From the NCBI GenBank assembly GCA_903813345.2, contig CAIIXF020000007.1, positions 11,415,730-11,479,729 on the forward strand: DNA of 64,000 bases. The letters run 5' to 3'. This DNA is from Owenia fusiformis (taxonomy: Eukaryota; Annelida; Polychaeta; Sabellida; Oweniidae). Of this stretch, positions 32,301 to 42,775 are shown piece after piece. Under the pieces are notes generated by a model, which made no database searches, was not told where the DNA came from, and saw only the letters and a list, made by a program, of their open reading frames with translations. The position numbers were made by a program, and so were the translations under genes. Every line of letters starts with the position of its first letter. The stretch's first letter is position 1.

Positions 32301-35300
32301 TAATCTACAACATCATTGAAAAGTTTAAAGCACACAATATTTTTAATATACAGTAAAACCTGTCTAATCTGAATATCTGGGTCTGGCCGAAAAGCAGGTG
32401 TTCACATTTCAAGGCATAAAGAAAGTGTTCACATTGAGAGTTGTTCAGATAAAAGATGTGTTCAGATATACAAGTTTTACTGAATGTGTACAAAAGCCTT
32501 CTTTCAACCTTTAGTTGACCATTGTTTAAAACATGATTAACATTCTGGTTTTAATAATTGGCAAATAAATATTTCAGAAACTTTCAAGTAATCAAATTCT
32601 CAAATCGATTATCAATTTAATCAATATTGTCTTATATCAAAAGATCAAATTGATAGTATCACTTCAACCTCTCATTTCATTAACTGGAAATATTTGATCT
32701 TGAAAATTGAATTCATGAAATTCATGAATAAACTCCCAAAATGGTCAGTTAATGGTTGACTAGATGTGTACTTACGTCCAGTAATCGGGTGGACTAGTGT
32801 GGGGTGGGTTGCAGCAGGCTGGGGGCTTTGTTGTTTGGGCTTTGTCACTTTAGTGTTACTCTTTGCAAACTCTAACCTAAGGGTCTGGGGAAGGTCAGGG
32901 TCGAATCTCACTCCCTGAAAAAATACCATATATGGTGATATGTTTGTTTGTACAATAAATGTGACAAATTATTGAACTTACAAGAATAGAAGCAAAATGA
33001 GATCCTGGTCCTTATCAAACTTAATCCAGCAATCTCATCAAGGCCGACACTCTTTCCCTGTAACTAGAGTTGTTGAGAATCTCATATCCCCTCCCCCATC
33101 CCTTTCTATCACATATGATAGAGAGGGAATGTTATGATCCATATAGGTCTTGATGCAAGGCTTACCCTACTATGAAAGTGTAATAAGAGATTTCTTGTAA
33201 GGCAGACAGAAGCAATGTGCTATTATTTCCACCCTATTGATTCACACATATTAGGAAGGTGGCAATATGTCTTTAATGCATTATCTTTAATTTAATTTGA
33301 TGCTTCAATGGTTTCACTATTTCTCTGCTTCTAGCTGTATTGATTTCAGGATTTCACTTCATGTAATGAAGAAAACACTAAAAGAATGTTAAACGGTTGA
33401 CACATAATATAGACGAAATTCCTCTGGAATTGAGATCAGTGGCACTGGCCTATCACAGGATACAAAAGCTATTTTCCTCTGTATGATTGACGATAGTAGC
33501 GACATATTGAAGAAGAATGTGTTGATCTCCAATGGTTTGGAAAGTAATATGAATTAAATCTTGGGAGTTCAGCTAAGAATTAACGCTTCTCTGCGCACAG
33601 AATTGACTCATTTATGATCGTGTCCCAAGGGACCCAACTCTAACTAGAAACAGAATCTTCCTTTTCAGTGTGACATCACAGGAAAAATATTCAATTTTCT
33701 TTAAAACAAAGTCACCATCACACAAAGCATTATACGATTTTATCACCATTATCAAAAGCTATCTTTTGATTGGCTGTCACCTGGATGATATTCCAGTATA
33801 TTGCTCACCTGTAAATCTTGCTTTGCTGTCTCTGCTGAAACTCTTGAGCTGAATGTCACGAAACCAACAGGCTAAAATTGAAGGATAACAAGATGTTAAT
33901 AAAAAGATGGAATATCCAAAAGTATATTGACATTAAAATTGCTAAATATCATTTGATGCATGAAGTTCAGAACAGATAGAAATTTCAATTTTCAATTCAA
34001 TTTTAGCTACTTTTCAATGACTTTTTGATTCCTTTATCATACATCACACCTGTGAAAGTGTGCCGCTGATACAAAAGCGTAGTACTAAATAAATAAATAA
34101 AAATATCACAATAACAAAGATTTGCAATCTTGGGAAATATATAAGCTCTGTTTTATGAATAATAGATTAAGTAATAAATAACATTGAAATTAAAGATTTT
34201 ATTTCAAAATCCTAAAAAGAGAAAAATTATATTAGTGAAAGGAATATACTCAAAATTATGGGAACATGAGCAAGTATATTATAACAGAAATGCATTATGT
34301 AATGTTGTGATGTATTATTTTGTTGACAATGTGTATAAGTATGTGTAACCATTTGTAGCAAATTATGTATGAAACCATCCTTTGTAGCAACTGGTATGTG
34401 TAACCATTTGTAGCAATATTAGTATGTGTAACCATTTGTAGCAAATTATGTTTGTGGTTTGTGTAACTATTTGTAGCATTTGACATAAACTGTATGTATA
34501 TAGTTACTGTATGTATATACTGTATGTATATACTGTATGTATATCTTACTTATTGCACATGTAAGAGCTATGTGTTTATGGGGGAGGGGTGAGTTAAGAA
34601 TAATATATCTGTTATACAATAAACATTTTGTATTTGCATTATAATTGTTTCATTTGTTCCCAATCCAGATCTGCTTTGGCAATAAATTGGATAATTTGAT
34701 GACAAATAAGAAATCATTTTCAAATCTGCTACATCCCAAGGGAAGCTCTATGCATTACAGATCCATGTTAAGGTGATCTGTTTTTCTATCTAAATATGAT
34801 CTCTATTAATTCTGAATCAATGTGGCGCTAGAAATCATCAGTTTACAATGAACATGATTAATAGATACATCAACCACTGAGAGGTGGAATATAAACTACG
34901 GTGAATGTTTGCATAGTGAGTGGGCTTCAGATGGTCATGGTAGCTATATAAGCAAAAAATACAGAAACAGAAATAAACCATATATAAACTAAATTGTATC
35001 CTTCAATGGTTGAGGGATTTCTCCAGAAAATAAACCTGGATTATATTATATATTGCTTGTCTCATTAGAAATTGTAGAATTGCCTTAGGAGGGAATATAA
35101 GATGGGTTAATATTAGAATGAACAACACTCCCATCCCATCCTGAATGAGGTAAAATGATAACAATAACAACGAGAAAACTCAGCTGTAAATGCCAGGGTC
35201 ATCCAGAAAAAACACAATCTTCACAATGACCACCAAATAAGGTAATTGTTGCCATGGTAATGAGAGAAAATGCACAAACTATGGAAACTGATTTCAGTGA

Positions 35301-38300
35301 TAAATTAGTAGAATAGTACTGCTACTATAGGTGTCAATAGCTCGTTAGTGAAAGTGCGTCACGCTCATTAGACATCGACCTAGATCAATGGTGTATAAGT
35401 ACAGATATTCCATGTGGTATTCACCTTTCAAGTATTGTGATTTCCAAACTGAGAAATATTTCCCCATTGAAATTCTCTCTTTTTCTTCCCATTCATCAAT
35501 TGCCAAATCTTCCCTTTCTTTTCAGCCAAAATTTGACTGAATATTCTGTATGAGAGTTGACTACTCCCTATTAGATTTATTCCTTATAAACATGTACGCA
35601 GATTTTTTTGAAATTTGCAAATATTTTATGTAGGCCAATCCTTCATTAGTACCATTTCTCCAATATAAGAGAGATTGACCCCTCACTATAGAACCATACA
35701 TCCCTTGTACAGTACTCATAATGTCTTAATTGATCACAATCATTGATTCAAAATGTCATTGAGTCTATGGATAACCAAACATGGTGTGCTGAGAATCATG
35801 TGACAACAATTGGCAATGTAAAAATAATCTCTGTTGATGTTTGCATGACTGGTTCTCTACATGGAACAAAATACAATAATTATAAGTTGTATCGAAATCA
35901 TATAATCAATTGAAGGCAAAAGCCTAGCTTGATACCTATAGTATTGTTTTCGTTAAAGGAAATTTCTGAGTGATTTCTATTTACCATCTGTATTCTAATG
36001 TTCACTTTTATATTTTAATGTATAACACCAATAATTTAGTGTTCCCCTTCTGTATTTTGTGAATTTTATGAATATTTCATCGAGGTCTTCCTGTACCAGT
36101 TCACTAATAGCAATTTTTACAGGTAATATAGCACTAGGATACATGTGAGGTTGGCCCCTCACTATACAACCATACCACATGGTAGGCCCCGATGATACCA
36201 CAATGAGGCAACACAAAATAAGTATACCTTTAAGGTACAGAGAGCCCCTTAATGCCTCGTGTATTTCCTATGTGACAGGAAGATCCAGCAATGCAACCCC
36301 GGAGAGGACTTGTTTTGACATGATTTTGAATTATTTTGATGTGATAATTGTAGGGAGATATGTGGTAATGTGATGCTCCTAGATGTTCCATGTGACTATC
36401 ATAAACTTGTTTACGATGTATTCAATATTTTGCATAATTGTGTTCTATAATGTTGTATGTGACCTGGTAGGTGATCTAACTGGTAATATAGGATTTGCTA
36501 GCCTTGTCATGATTCCTATAGCCTAATTAGTCCAAAGTTTGTCATCTTTTTGAGGTAAACCTCGAGTTTGATATTGAATGATCTGATCAATTGTAAAGGT
36601 TGTTAGATTTTTTTGAAAGACAGACTCAATATAATATTGTTCAATAATGAATGATTTTGGACAGTTCAAAAGAATTTCATCCTCTGTATTATGGACACAT
36701 GGCTGTTCATGAAAATTTGCAAGTGATTGGGCTATTTCAGAGGCTATATTTTAAGGTCTGGATGAGATCATGGAATATACGACCAAGACCAACAAATCCC
36801 AAAGGCCAGTGGGTCAGGGGTCCATTTCACTAAATATTGATAAGTTACAGATCTATAATTCAATTGTCTATTTTCTAACAACTGTGCACATGTGTAACCT
36901 TGAGAACACTTCGATTCATAGATCAATAACTCTACAACTTTTGCGAGATCAACCACAGGATTTCAGTGGTCCGTATCCACTAGGTCTAGATGTGGATGAA
37001 TGAATAACTTACCGGTGGGTGAGTAGTTATACCTAGCTGTTAATAAAAACGTAAAGAAAACATGTTAATCTATCCAAATAAACACAATGGTTTGAACATG
37101 GACCAACATTACACAGAGACGGGGGACTAGGTCATGGTACCAAGGCCAAGGTTATATCACATAACCAAGGTCAAGGTCACATAACCCAAGGTCATGCATG
37201 ACTGAACATACGCTTTCACAAAGAGTATTTTCTCAATATTCTATTGACACTGGCAGTAAAATAAAGAGAAAATTTCATAAACCTTTTGTAAAAGGACCAA
37301 ACAAGATGTTGATTTTTGAAAATAAAATGATTAGTGGTATATTTTTATGGGTGTATAAATCTCTGTTTCTCCTTGGTCCAAAATCATAATTTCATAATTT
37401 ATAATAAATGATACACTATCAAACTAAAGTACTCAAACATCTATTTAAAAAGAACCAACAATAAATTAATTGTAACTTTACTCTTCAACATTTCAATTGA
37501 ATTTCAATTAAATATGACTGAACATTTTGATTTAAAAATAAGATTTAATTGTGATATTCATGAATAATACATAAGAGATGCAATTCATGAATAGTCACAG
37601 TATTGAACATAAGTGAACATAGACTTTCATGCATTTTTGTGGTAGCCAATTGTGATGCTACAGCACAGATGATGTAAAAAAGTTGAATAATGAATATGTG
37701 ATTTCAAAAAAAAATAATATGAAAAATATTCTGGATTTTGAGTAAAAAAAATAAAATAAAGGATTTAAAAAAATAAAGGGGTTTCAAAATATAAAAGATT
37801 TTGATATTTAGTGTCTCTAGGTAGAGTATTATGTGTATGTATGTCTTATTGGTGATGTTGTTATATACATGTATGTGATATGCATGCGATTCATGGAGAC
37901 AATATAATTTAACAAATATGAAAGTTTGGTCATGCTATTATTTTGGAATTCTTGACACAAAAGAAAATGTGTTGCTTGCAACACATTTTTAACACATGAA
38001 CAAAATGTATGCTCTCTTTATTTTTCATATTCCATGAAAGCATGACAAGACTTTCTTATTTGTAAGGGTTGTTATATTATGTTGAGGTTGTATAAATGGA
38101 GTTATATTTCTTGGTATTATATAACTACATCATTGGCTTATACACATAGGGAGTGGTCAGGATTATTTTTTATTCATTGATAGCTAAATATCTAACACAC
38201 TTTTACAGACTATGCCTTTGCTTCGGAAAAAATATTTGTACATAATCTTATGTTTCTTCATCTGACAAGATAACTCCTCAAATTAATATTATACATTTCC

Positions 38301-41300
38301 TTTACCTAGAACAATGTATATCATATTTCGACATGTGTTGTATCGTGTTTCAGAAAAACTAATAAAAGAATGAGAAATATGAGTCCATGTAAGCTGAACT
38401 AGGTATTCAAACAAGATTGTTATAATTTTTATGATAAATACAAAAAGATGATAAAATTGCAAGGTTTAAATTGTGCATTATATATAATATTTTAGCATGA
38501 ATGTAATTCAAAATGCATCCTTCTTCAATATTCCTACGCATAACGTGAAAATGATGAAGTTAAAAATAAAAGATGTATAATATTAATTGTGCAAAAGCAG
38601 AGTCCAATTGTGTTTCAATCGTCTATCAATCAATGAAAATTACGAAACCAATGGTCAAGAAAAAAAAATCACGAATGGGGCATAATAAAGGAGGGGGTAC
38701 TCATAGACTAGAGAAATATTTGTGCTATATGTAAATAACACATACGATTCAAAATCCCAATTTCACCAAGGTTCATTGATATGATTCAAATCTCAATTTC
38801 TGGTCAAGTTGAATTGATGAAGGTAGACAACCATTTTTAGTACCTATGAGAAAAGAATGAATATAAGAGCTTGTCAGAGATTGCTTTCTTATAGCTTCTT
38901 AAATTGATGTTAATGACTGTGAACCTACCTAATGTAATTCTCTCTAAAATATGAGTACCAGGGGCCTATATCATATTTACAGTCTCCAGATAATAAAATA
39001 TATCACAGAATATTTGCATATATGAAGACTTAAACAGAATTTGCCATATCAGTTTAAAATGCATAAGAGAAAATGAAACAATTTCTTATAATTAGTAGGA
39101 CTGATTATCACTGTAAAATTACAATTAAAATCAATTGTAGCTTTGAAAACTGATATGGTAAATACAATGGGGAATGGAGGAAGAAATAAACAGTGCCGCT
39201 ATGTGCGGTGCATACTTACTGAAGTATTTTTGCCATTCTTATTGGTGACTTTTAATAGTGAGCCTTCGTATCCCTGCAATCAAAGGTGGCAAGGTGCATT
39301 CAACGCCAACAAGGAACATATGCATGGGACATATTAAGGCAATGCACCAACCGATAGCTGGGGTTCTTCCACATGATTCTATACTTTACAAGGAATAAGA
39401 TGCCCATATATGGAAAATTGAAGCATTGTTTGATTTTCTTGCACCTTTGTGTAATTTAGAATGTGAACATTTTTCTTTTTATATATTATATTTTGGAAAG
39501 TAAAGTATACTTCAGTTATCCATTACATTTACGATTTTCCATGATTTTCACTCTAAATTACACAAAAATGCACCAAAATCAAACAACTTTTCTCAGAGAT
39601 GGACATCACATTCATTGCCAAGCATAGATCATTTAGAAAAACAATTTTTATAATCAATATGTTTGCCAGCTACCAGTGAATACAGCATTATAAACCTACC
39701 ATGTCATGTATATGTTTCATTGGCTTGAATGACGAATGACATCGTGATGTAGTGTGACATAGTGACGGGGTGACGTGATCGTGCACACGCATTTTAATTA
39801 CTTACTCCCGTGGTCTTTACGAGTTTCCCCATTATTTTTAACAGGGAATTTTCATAACCCTAAAATCAGGCCAATCAAATTAAGAGTTGTTGATGAAAAT
39901 ATACATAAGTATGAGTCTCTCTAAAATAGTAAAAAGCAAATAACAAATGGCATATAAATGCCACCTATAATTTGAATTCTTTAAATTAATAATTTAAATA
40001 CTGATGAACTGCATTCACTAATCCCAAATGAAAATAACTATCTGAGACATATAGAAATTTTTACAATGAGTTGTTGGTGACTTCAGAATAGTTAGAAACA
40101 GCCAAAATAGCCAGACATAGACAGAATCTCGAAAATCGCACGCAATATTTCAGACAAATAGACTAAATAATCAATTCTAGTTTCCTCTCATTATGTAAAC
40201 CAATGATTGTTCTTTGCCAAAATATTTCTAATTTTTTTTAAGTCACAAAAAGTTCAGGATGTTTCCTTACATTTACTCATTAACAGTTACTTAAAAAACA
40301 AAACCATCTGCCATCAGAATAAATGCCAACATTTATTTGGTTATCGACAAAAATGAAATTTTGACTGAGTGTTTCCTGTGATGTTTCTCATATTCTAAGT
40401 TCAATTCTGCTCAATGACATAGCGGATAAAATCTACCGCCCATCTTATTGGCAGAAATTGTGCCTGGAGAAATGACATTCAAATATAAGTACGTAAAACT
40501 AATTGTCTCCATGATGAACCTAATACGAGTTTTGACATATAACTTATATAACCAACAGGAACAGATCACAAAACCATAAGCAATTGTCATTTTAGAAAAC
40601 CGTTTCCTTGGTTCCTGTGAGAATTTACCCCTAATTGACAAGAACTGATGTATACTTCTCCCATGAGGAAATGCTTCACATCACCCTGAAGCTAATATAC
40701 AGTGGACACACCACTCAATTTTTCTCAATGGATATATAATTTACTGGCGTGAAATGAATCAAAACAAACTCTAAAAAAGACGGACTCAGAAAAAACAACA
40801 TGATTAAAATACAAAAATCACTACAAGACATAAACAAAATATTTCCATCCATCTTAATTTCTTCAAAATTACAAAATACGAAAAACAAATACTTTGAGAG
40901 ATTTGAACGTCAAGACATCTGTGTATCTATTTCGAACGCCATACCACAATGGATACACTTCAAGCTGTAGGGGATTGTACGAAAATCAATTTTCCAAATC
41001 CAATTTTGAGAGAAACTGTAAGCAGGGACTAAGGGAACTCTAATTTGTCTCAAAATGAGCAGCTTAAATAATTAATGGAGCTAATCAGATATATACTGTT
41101 TCGGCAAGGAAGCACTAAATAATACATCACAATTGAAATATTGCCTCGTTGTCATACGCTAAATTATTGAATAGAACTGAACTTACAATGACACCAGAAA
41201 TGTGATAATTGTGTCATCTTTCAGACATATTAATATAACAAAACAATAAAACAGTTCCATGAAATCAACATATCTGTCTATCTTTGGCAATGTTTCACTC

Positions 41301-41529
41301 GGGACACAATACCAACTCTTAAAATATAGCAGTTACGACATTTCATTTTCGATCTCTCGGAAGTAATTATAAAAAAAAATTGGAAGAAATATTCATCAAA
41401 AATTTAGTGTTTCTATGACATAATAGTGCATGTGTTAATTGAAAAATCTACCTTATAACCCCTAAACAGTAGATATAATTCTCTAGGTTTGGCATCCATG
41501 GGGAGCCCACTCACAAATAGAGTTCGCAC
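20301..41529 (-). CDS. RBPMS: Two-RRM RNA-binding protein, RBPMS / couch potato / MEC-8 family (spliced; N-terminal exon not found)
   Basis: Exons in transcript order: 41529-41452, 39273-39220, 33871-33809, 32914-32776, 30825-30659, 30110-30060, 25777-25727, 22943-22708, 21403-21334, 20741-20631, then possibly a stop at 20303-20301. All joins keep frame and give about 340 residues. RRM1 (about 1-85) has RNP2 LFVSGL and RNP1 PVGFVTF. The linker (about 90-240) is Pro/Ala/His-rich. RRM2 (about 242-335) has RNP2 LFVANL and RNP1 [11 protein letters not shown]1 and the following [20 protein letters not shown] are very close to Drosophila couch potato and vertebrate RBPMS. The second RRM gives the domain layout of C. 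elegans MEC-8. Family members are nuclear/cytoplasmic dimers that bind paired CAC motifs and control alternative splicing; the role here is inferred. RBPMS is a family label; orthology to one vertebrate paralogue cannot be claimed. Confidence 0.93.
20631..20741 (-). CDS. RBPMS: RNA-binding protein exon: end of RRM2
   Basis: Encodes [20 protein letters not shown], then [17 protein letters not shown]: helix a2 and strand b4. The family pattern ends close to KNKMGE, so few residues should follow. The donor is GAG|gtaaga. Confidence 0.96.
21334..21403 (-). CDS. RBPMS: RNA-binding protein exon: RRM2 RNP1
   Basis: Encodes [20 protein letters not shown], then VEYQ: strands b2-b3 of RRM2 with the RNP1-like SPVAFVEY. 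The acceptor is gtatttcag and the donor CAG|gttagt. Confidence 0.97.
22708..22943 (-). CDS. RBPMS: RNA-binding protein exon: linker and start of RRM2
   Basis: Starts [20 protein letters not shown] and passes through an Ala/Pro/Thr-rich stretch. It then enters RRM2 with [20 protein letters not shown] and KDIFSR. The acceptor is tatgtttcag. The Arg/Ser codon is split at AG|gtatgt. Confidence 0.96.
22944..25726 (-). other. Intron of the RNA-binding protein gene with repeats
   Basis: No exon seen. It contains an inverted repeat (GAATTACAATTCTTG at 23848-23862 and its complement at 23913-23927) and the cattgta-rich block at 24000-24200. Confidence 0.6.
24000..24200. repeat. Self-complementary ACATTGTA-type repeat block
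   Basis: About a dozen copies of CATTGTA / TACAATG variants in both orientations, for example ttcattgtacaatgt. Because the motifs lack stops in several frames, open frames of 60-124 codons appear on both strands here; they are products of the repeat and not genes. Confidence 0.85.
25727..25777 (-). CDS. RBPMS: RNA-binding protein exon: linker (51 nt)
   Basis: Encodes [17 protein letters not shown], phase 0 at both ends. Acceptor ttttatttcag, donor CAG|gtaagg. Pro/Gln/Ala composition as in the neighbouring linker exons. No independent homology. Confidence 0.75.
27161..27963. mobile_element. Non-autonomous DNA transposon, about 60-bp TIRs and 9-bp target duplication
   Basis: The left arm at 27161-27220 and right arm at 27905-27963 are inverted repeats, identical over the first 19 bases (TAGCCTTGCCCAAGTCGGT) and again at accgccttgtac. 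TCATTATCA flanks both ends (27152-27160, 27964-27972). Total 803 bp, no transposase. Long TIRs with a 9-bp duplication fit Mutator-like or Merlin-like elements (inference). It lies in an intron of the RNA-binding gene. Confidence 0.85.
28353..28520. repeat. Degenerate tandem repeat around cttcttattgcaaa
   Basis: Three to four diverged units of about 45-60 bp share (t)tttcaa-n-aacttcttattg(c/a)aaa and a following tttcaagg-like segment. Intronic. Confidence 0.6.
29579..29653 (-). CDS. Possible alternative terminal exon
   Basis: Pyrimidine-rich acceptor (ctttctggtgaattttgtag) followed in phase 0 by 24 codons, [20 protein letters not shown] then PGNT and TAG. It is visibly more GC-rich than its surroundings. 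Joined to the upstream linker it would end the protein before RRM2. Candidate AATAAA signals on this strand lie at about 28619-28624 and 28550-28555. Confidence 0.35.
   Translation of the reverse strand, partial: VPEPTIFLRVHSTHYSPVSPPGNT
30045..30110 (-). CDS. RBPMS: RNA-binding protein exon: internal (to 30060) or terminal (TAG at 30045)
   Basis: Acceptor tatttatttacag, then [18 protein letters not shown] phase-0 donor ATG|gtatct at 30060 would continue to the next exon. Reading through adds VSYQ and a stop at 30047-30045. The donor is not strong, so use as a last exon is possible. Similarity to known proteins is low here; support is from splice signals, phase and position. Confidence 0.6.
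   Translation of the reverse strand, partial: DNLMEHGGALFGVTPSMVSYQ
30659..30825 (-). CDS. RBPMS: RNA-binding protein exon: linker, two possible acceptors
   Basis: Encodes [40 protein letters not shown], then [13 protein letters not shown]. It resembles the couch potato segment with FFPGG, an Ala run and HPAL. Acceptor cag ends at 30826; a second, tag, ends at 30817, and both give the same frame (nine-nucleotide difference). The donor TCT|gtgagt is preferred to the weaker CAG|gtacca because of consensus strength and phase. Confidence 0.9.
32351..32482. mobile_element. 132-bp MITE with CAGTAAAAC...GTTTTACTG ends
   Basis: The ends CAGTAAAACCTGT and ACAAGTTTTACTG form an imperfect inverted repeat next to TA on the left. 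The interior shares long matches with the copy at 2031-2140. Ends of this form are typical of pogo/Tc1-mariner-type elements (family assignment is inference). Intronic, no coding capacity. Confidence 0.75.
32776..32914 (-). CDS. RBPMS: RNA-binding protein exon: end of RRM1 and linker
   Basis: Begins [20 protein letters not shown] (strand b4), then [18 protein letters not shown], and ends TLVHPITG plus one base. Couch potato has the same order, including an HP-x-LTGH segment. The donor is GGAC|gtaagt. Confidence 0.97.
33809..33871 (-). CDS. RBPMS: RNA-binding protein exon: RRM1 RNP1
   Basis: Encodes [20 protein letters not shown], then Q, 21 codons, phase 0. It carries the RNP1 strand b3 and helix a2, matching couch potato SPVGFVTF and AAKQDLQ. 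The donor is CAG|gtgagc. Confidence 0.97.
34339..34481. repeat. Tandem repeat of gtatgtgtaaccatttgtagcaa
   Basis: Five units, 22-30 bp apart, three of them nearly identical over gtgtaaccatttgtagca. Followed by tgtatgtata microsatellite copies to about 34545. Intronic. Confidence 0.85.
37013..37036 (-). CDS. RBPMS: Candidate 24-nt microexon inside RRM1
   Basis: The - strand reads tttttattaacag|24 nt|gtaagttatt, with a good acceptor and a consensus donor. It is in phase 0 and encodes LGITTHPP. It lies between the exon ending KNGKNTS and the exon starting PVGFVTF, so inclusion would add eight residues to the b2-b3 loop of RRM1. Not known to me from other members of the family. Confidence 0.5.
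37165..37194 (+). promoter_or_regulatory. Cluster of three nuclear-receptor half-sites (AAGGTCA)
   Basis: CCAAGGTCA (37165-37173), TCAAGGTCA (37171-37179) and CCAAGGTCA (37186-37194) within 30 bp. TCAAGGTCA is the monomer site of ERR and FTZ-F1/SF-1 type receptors. Whether it is used is unknown. It lies 130 bp upstream, in transcript direction, of the microexon. Confidence 0.35.
39220..39273 (-). CDS. RBPMS: RNA-binding protein exon: RRM1 strand b2
   Basis: Encodes [18 protein letters not shown], 18 codons, phase 0 at both ends. It matches couch potato [18 protein letters not shown]. The donor is TCA|gtaagt. Confidence 0.97.
41452..41529 (-). CDS. RBPMS: RNA-binding protein exon: RRM1 start
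   Basis: Encodes [20 protein letters not shown], then LFRGYK: strand b1 with RNP2, and helix a1. Phase 0 at both ends, 26 codons. The acceptor is ctttatatttgcag and the donor AAG|gtagat. The exon has no usable ATG before VRTLF, so a further 5' exon must exist. Confidence 0.97.
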
Positions 41530-42106
41530 CTGCAAATATAAAGAAAATATATTTTTTATTATTGTTAACACATTTAAAAGCTACTAGATACTGAGGTATT
41601 ACATGCCAACATATGACACGACTCACCAATTATTGAATTCTTAGAAAAATTTGTAATATTAATAATCTGACATTTACGAAATGCTATTCAGATACATATA
41701 CTTCAAAAAAAATTCAAGTTCATTTTATTATTTCACATATTTTTAAAGGTTAAAGAAAAATCAGTTATTAAATAGATTCAACCACATGTAGTTAAATCTC
41801 AATGTAAAAGAGTCAAAACATTTATGAAATTGTGATTTTCATACGATCCCCTTAACTTTTAATTACATTGCAGAATAGAAGCGATAAATACACCCAACCC
41901 ATTGCATGTTAGTTAGAGTTTAACGTCTGAAAGAGTTCACATTGATTTCCTTTCTCTCAAAAAACAAAGTGTACAATTATGGAAATTCTTGTTCTTTCAG
42001 GATTTGCCAATTATTCAATTACATTTTTAAACATATTGAGTTTCTCTAATACTTTACACTTTGAATGCATATAAAACACCTAGAATGATTCCAGTAACTG
42101 CTTTAT

Positions 42107-42775
42107 ATGTTTCTTAATATTTTAATATTAGCGAGTGGATCGAAGTGGATACCTGATGACAAAAATGTACATGTATTCATTTTAATCAACCAATGGCCTG
42201 AAAACACCACATGCGATCATCTCAGATTCATTAAGAATGACGAGAAAATACCAACATGGAGGAAATTCTATGGCAATAATTTACAGCTCCTTGTTACAAC
42301 TATGGGTAACTGTTTTGTAACTGAAAGATTACCTAGCAACAATGAAAAATTCTATATCGTAACCAAGAGAAACTCTCTAGCAACAATGAAATACTTTCAA
42401 TATAGCAACAGAGATAAACTCTATAGCAACAATGAGCATCATTATAGCAACATTGAAATGTACAATATAAACCTTGGGCATTTCCATGGTAGCATCAATG
42501 GCAACCCTGAAAACTCTTTAACAACCAAATGTAAGCAACTCCATAGCAACTGTGATCAAGTCCAAATACCTATAGGGCATGAGGTGGAACAATTTCCCAA
42601 GGAAGCAACTATGGCAACTGCAATTCCATTAACCTTTAATCTGAGATGTTCCCTGGTAATAATTTATATATCAGGGAGATCAAGCTTTCATAACTTCAAC
42701 AAGCAAACACAGTTATGCATAATAAAGGGTAAGGGTGATCTCAAAATATGTTCATATAAAATATATGATTCATGA
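42107..42775 (+). other. 222-codon open frame over AGCAAC repeats, unknown
   Basis: The longest open frame in the window and much longer than chance in such AT-rich DNA. The translation has no recognised domain and is marked by degenerate repeats (SNNE, LATM, YSNIE) from tagcaacaatga-like units between 42334 and 42618. It begins 578 bp from the RRM1 exon on the opposite strand. It may be an intronic minisatellite, an unknown exon or a degraded gene. Confidence 0.3.
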
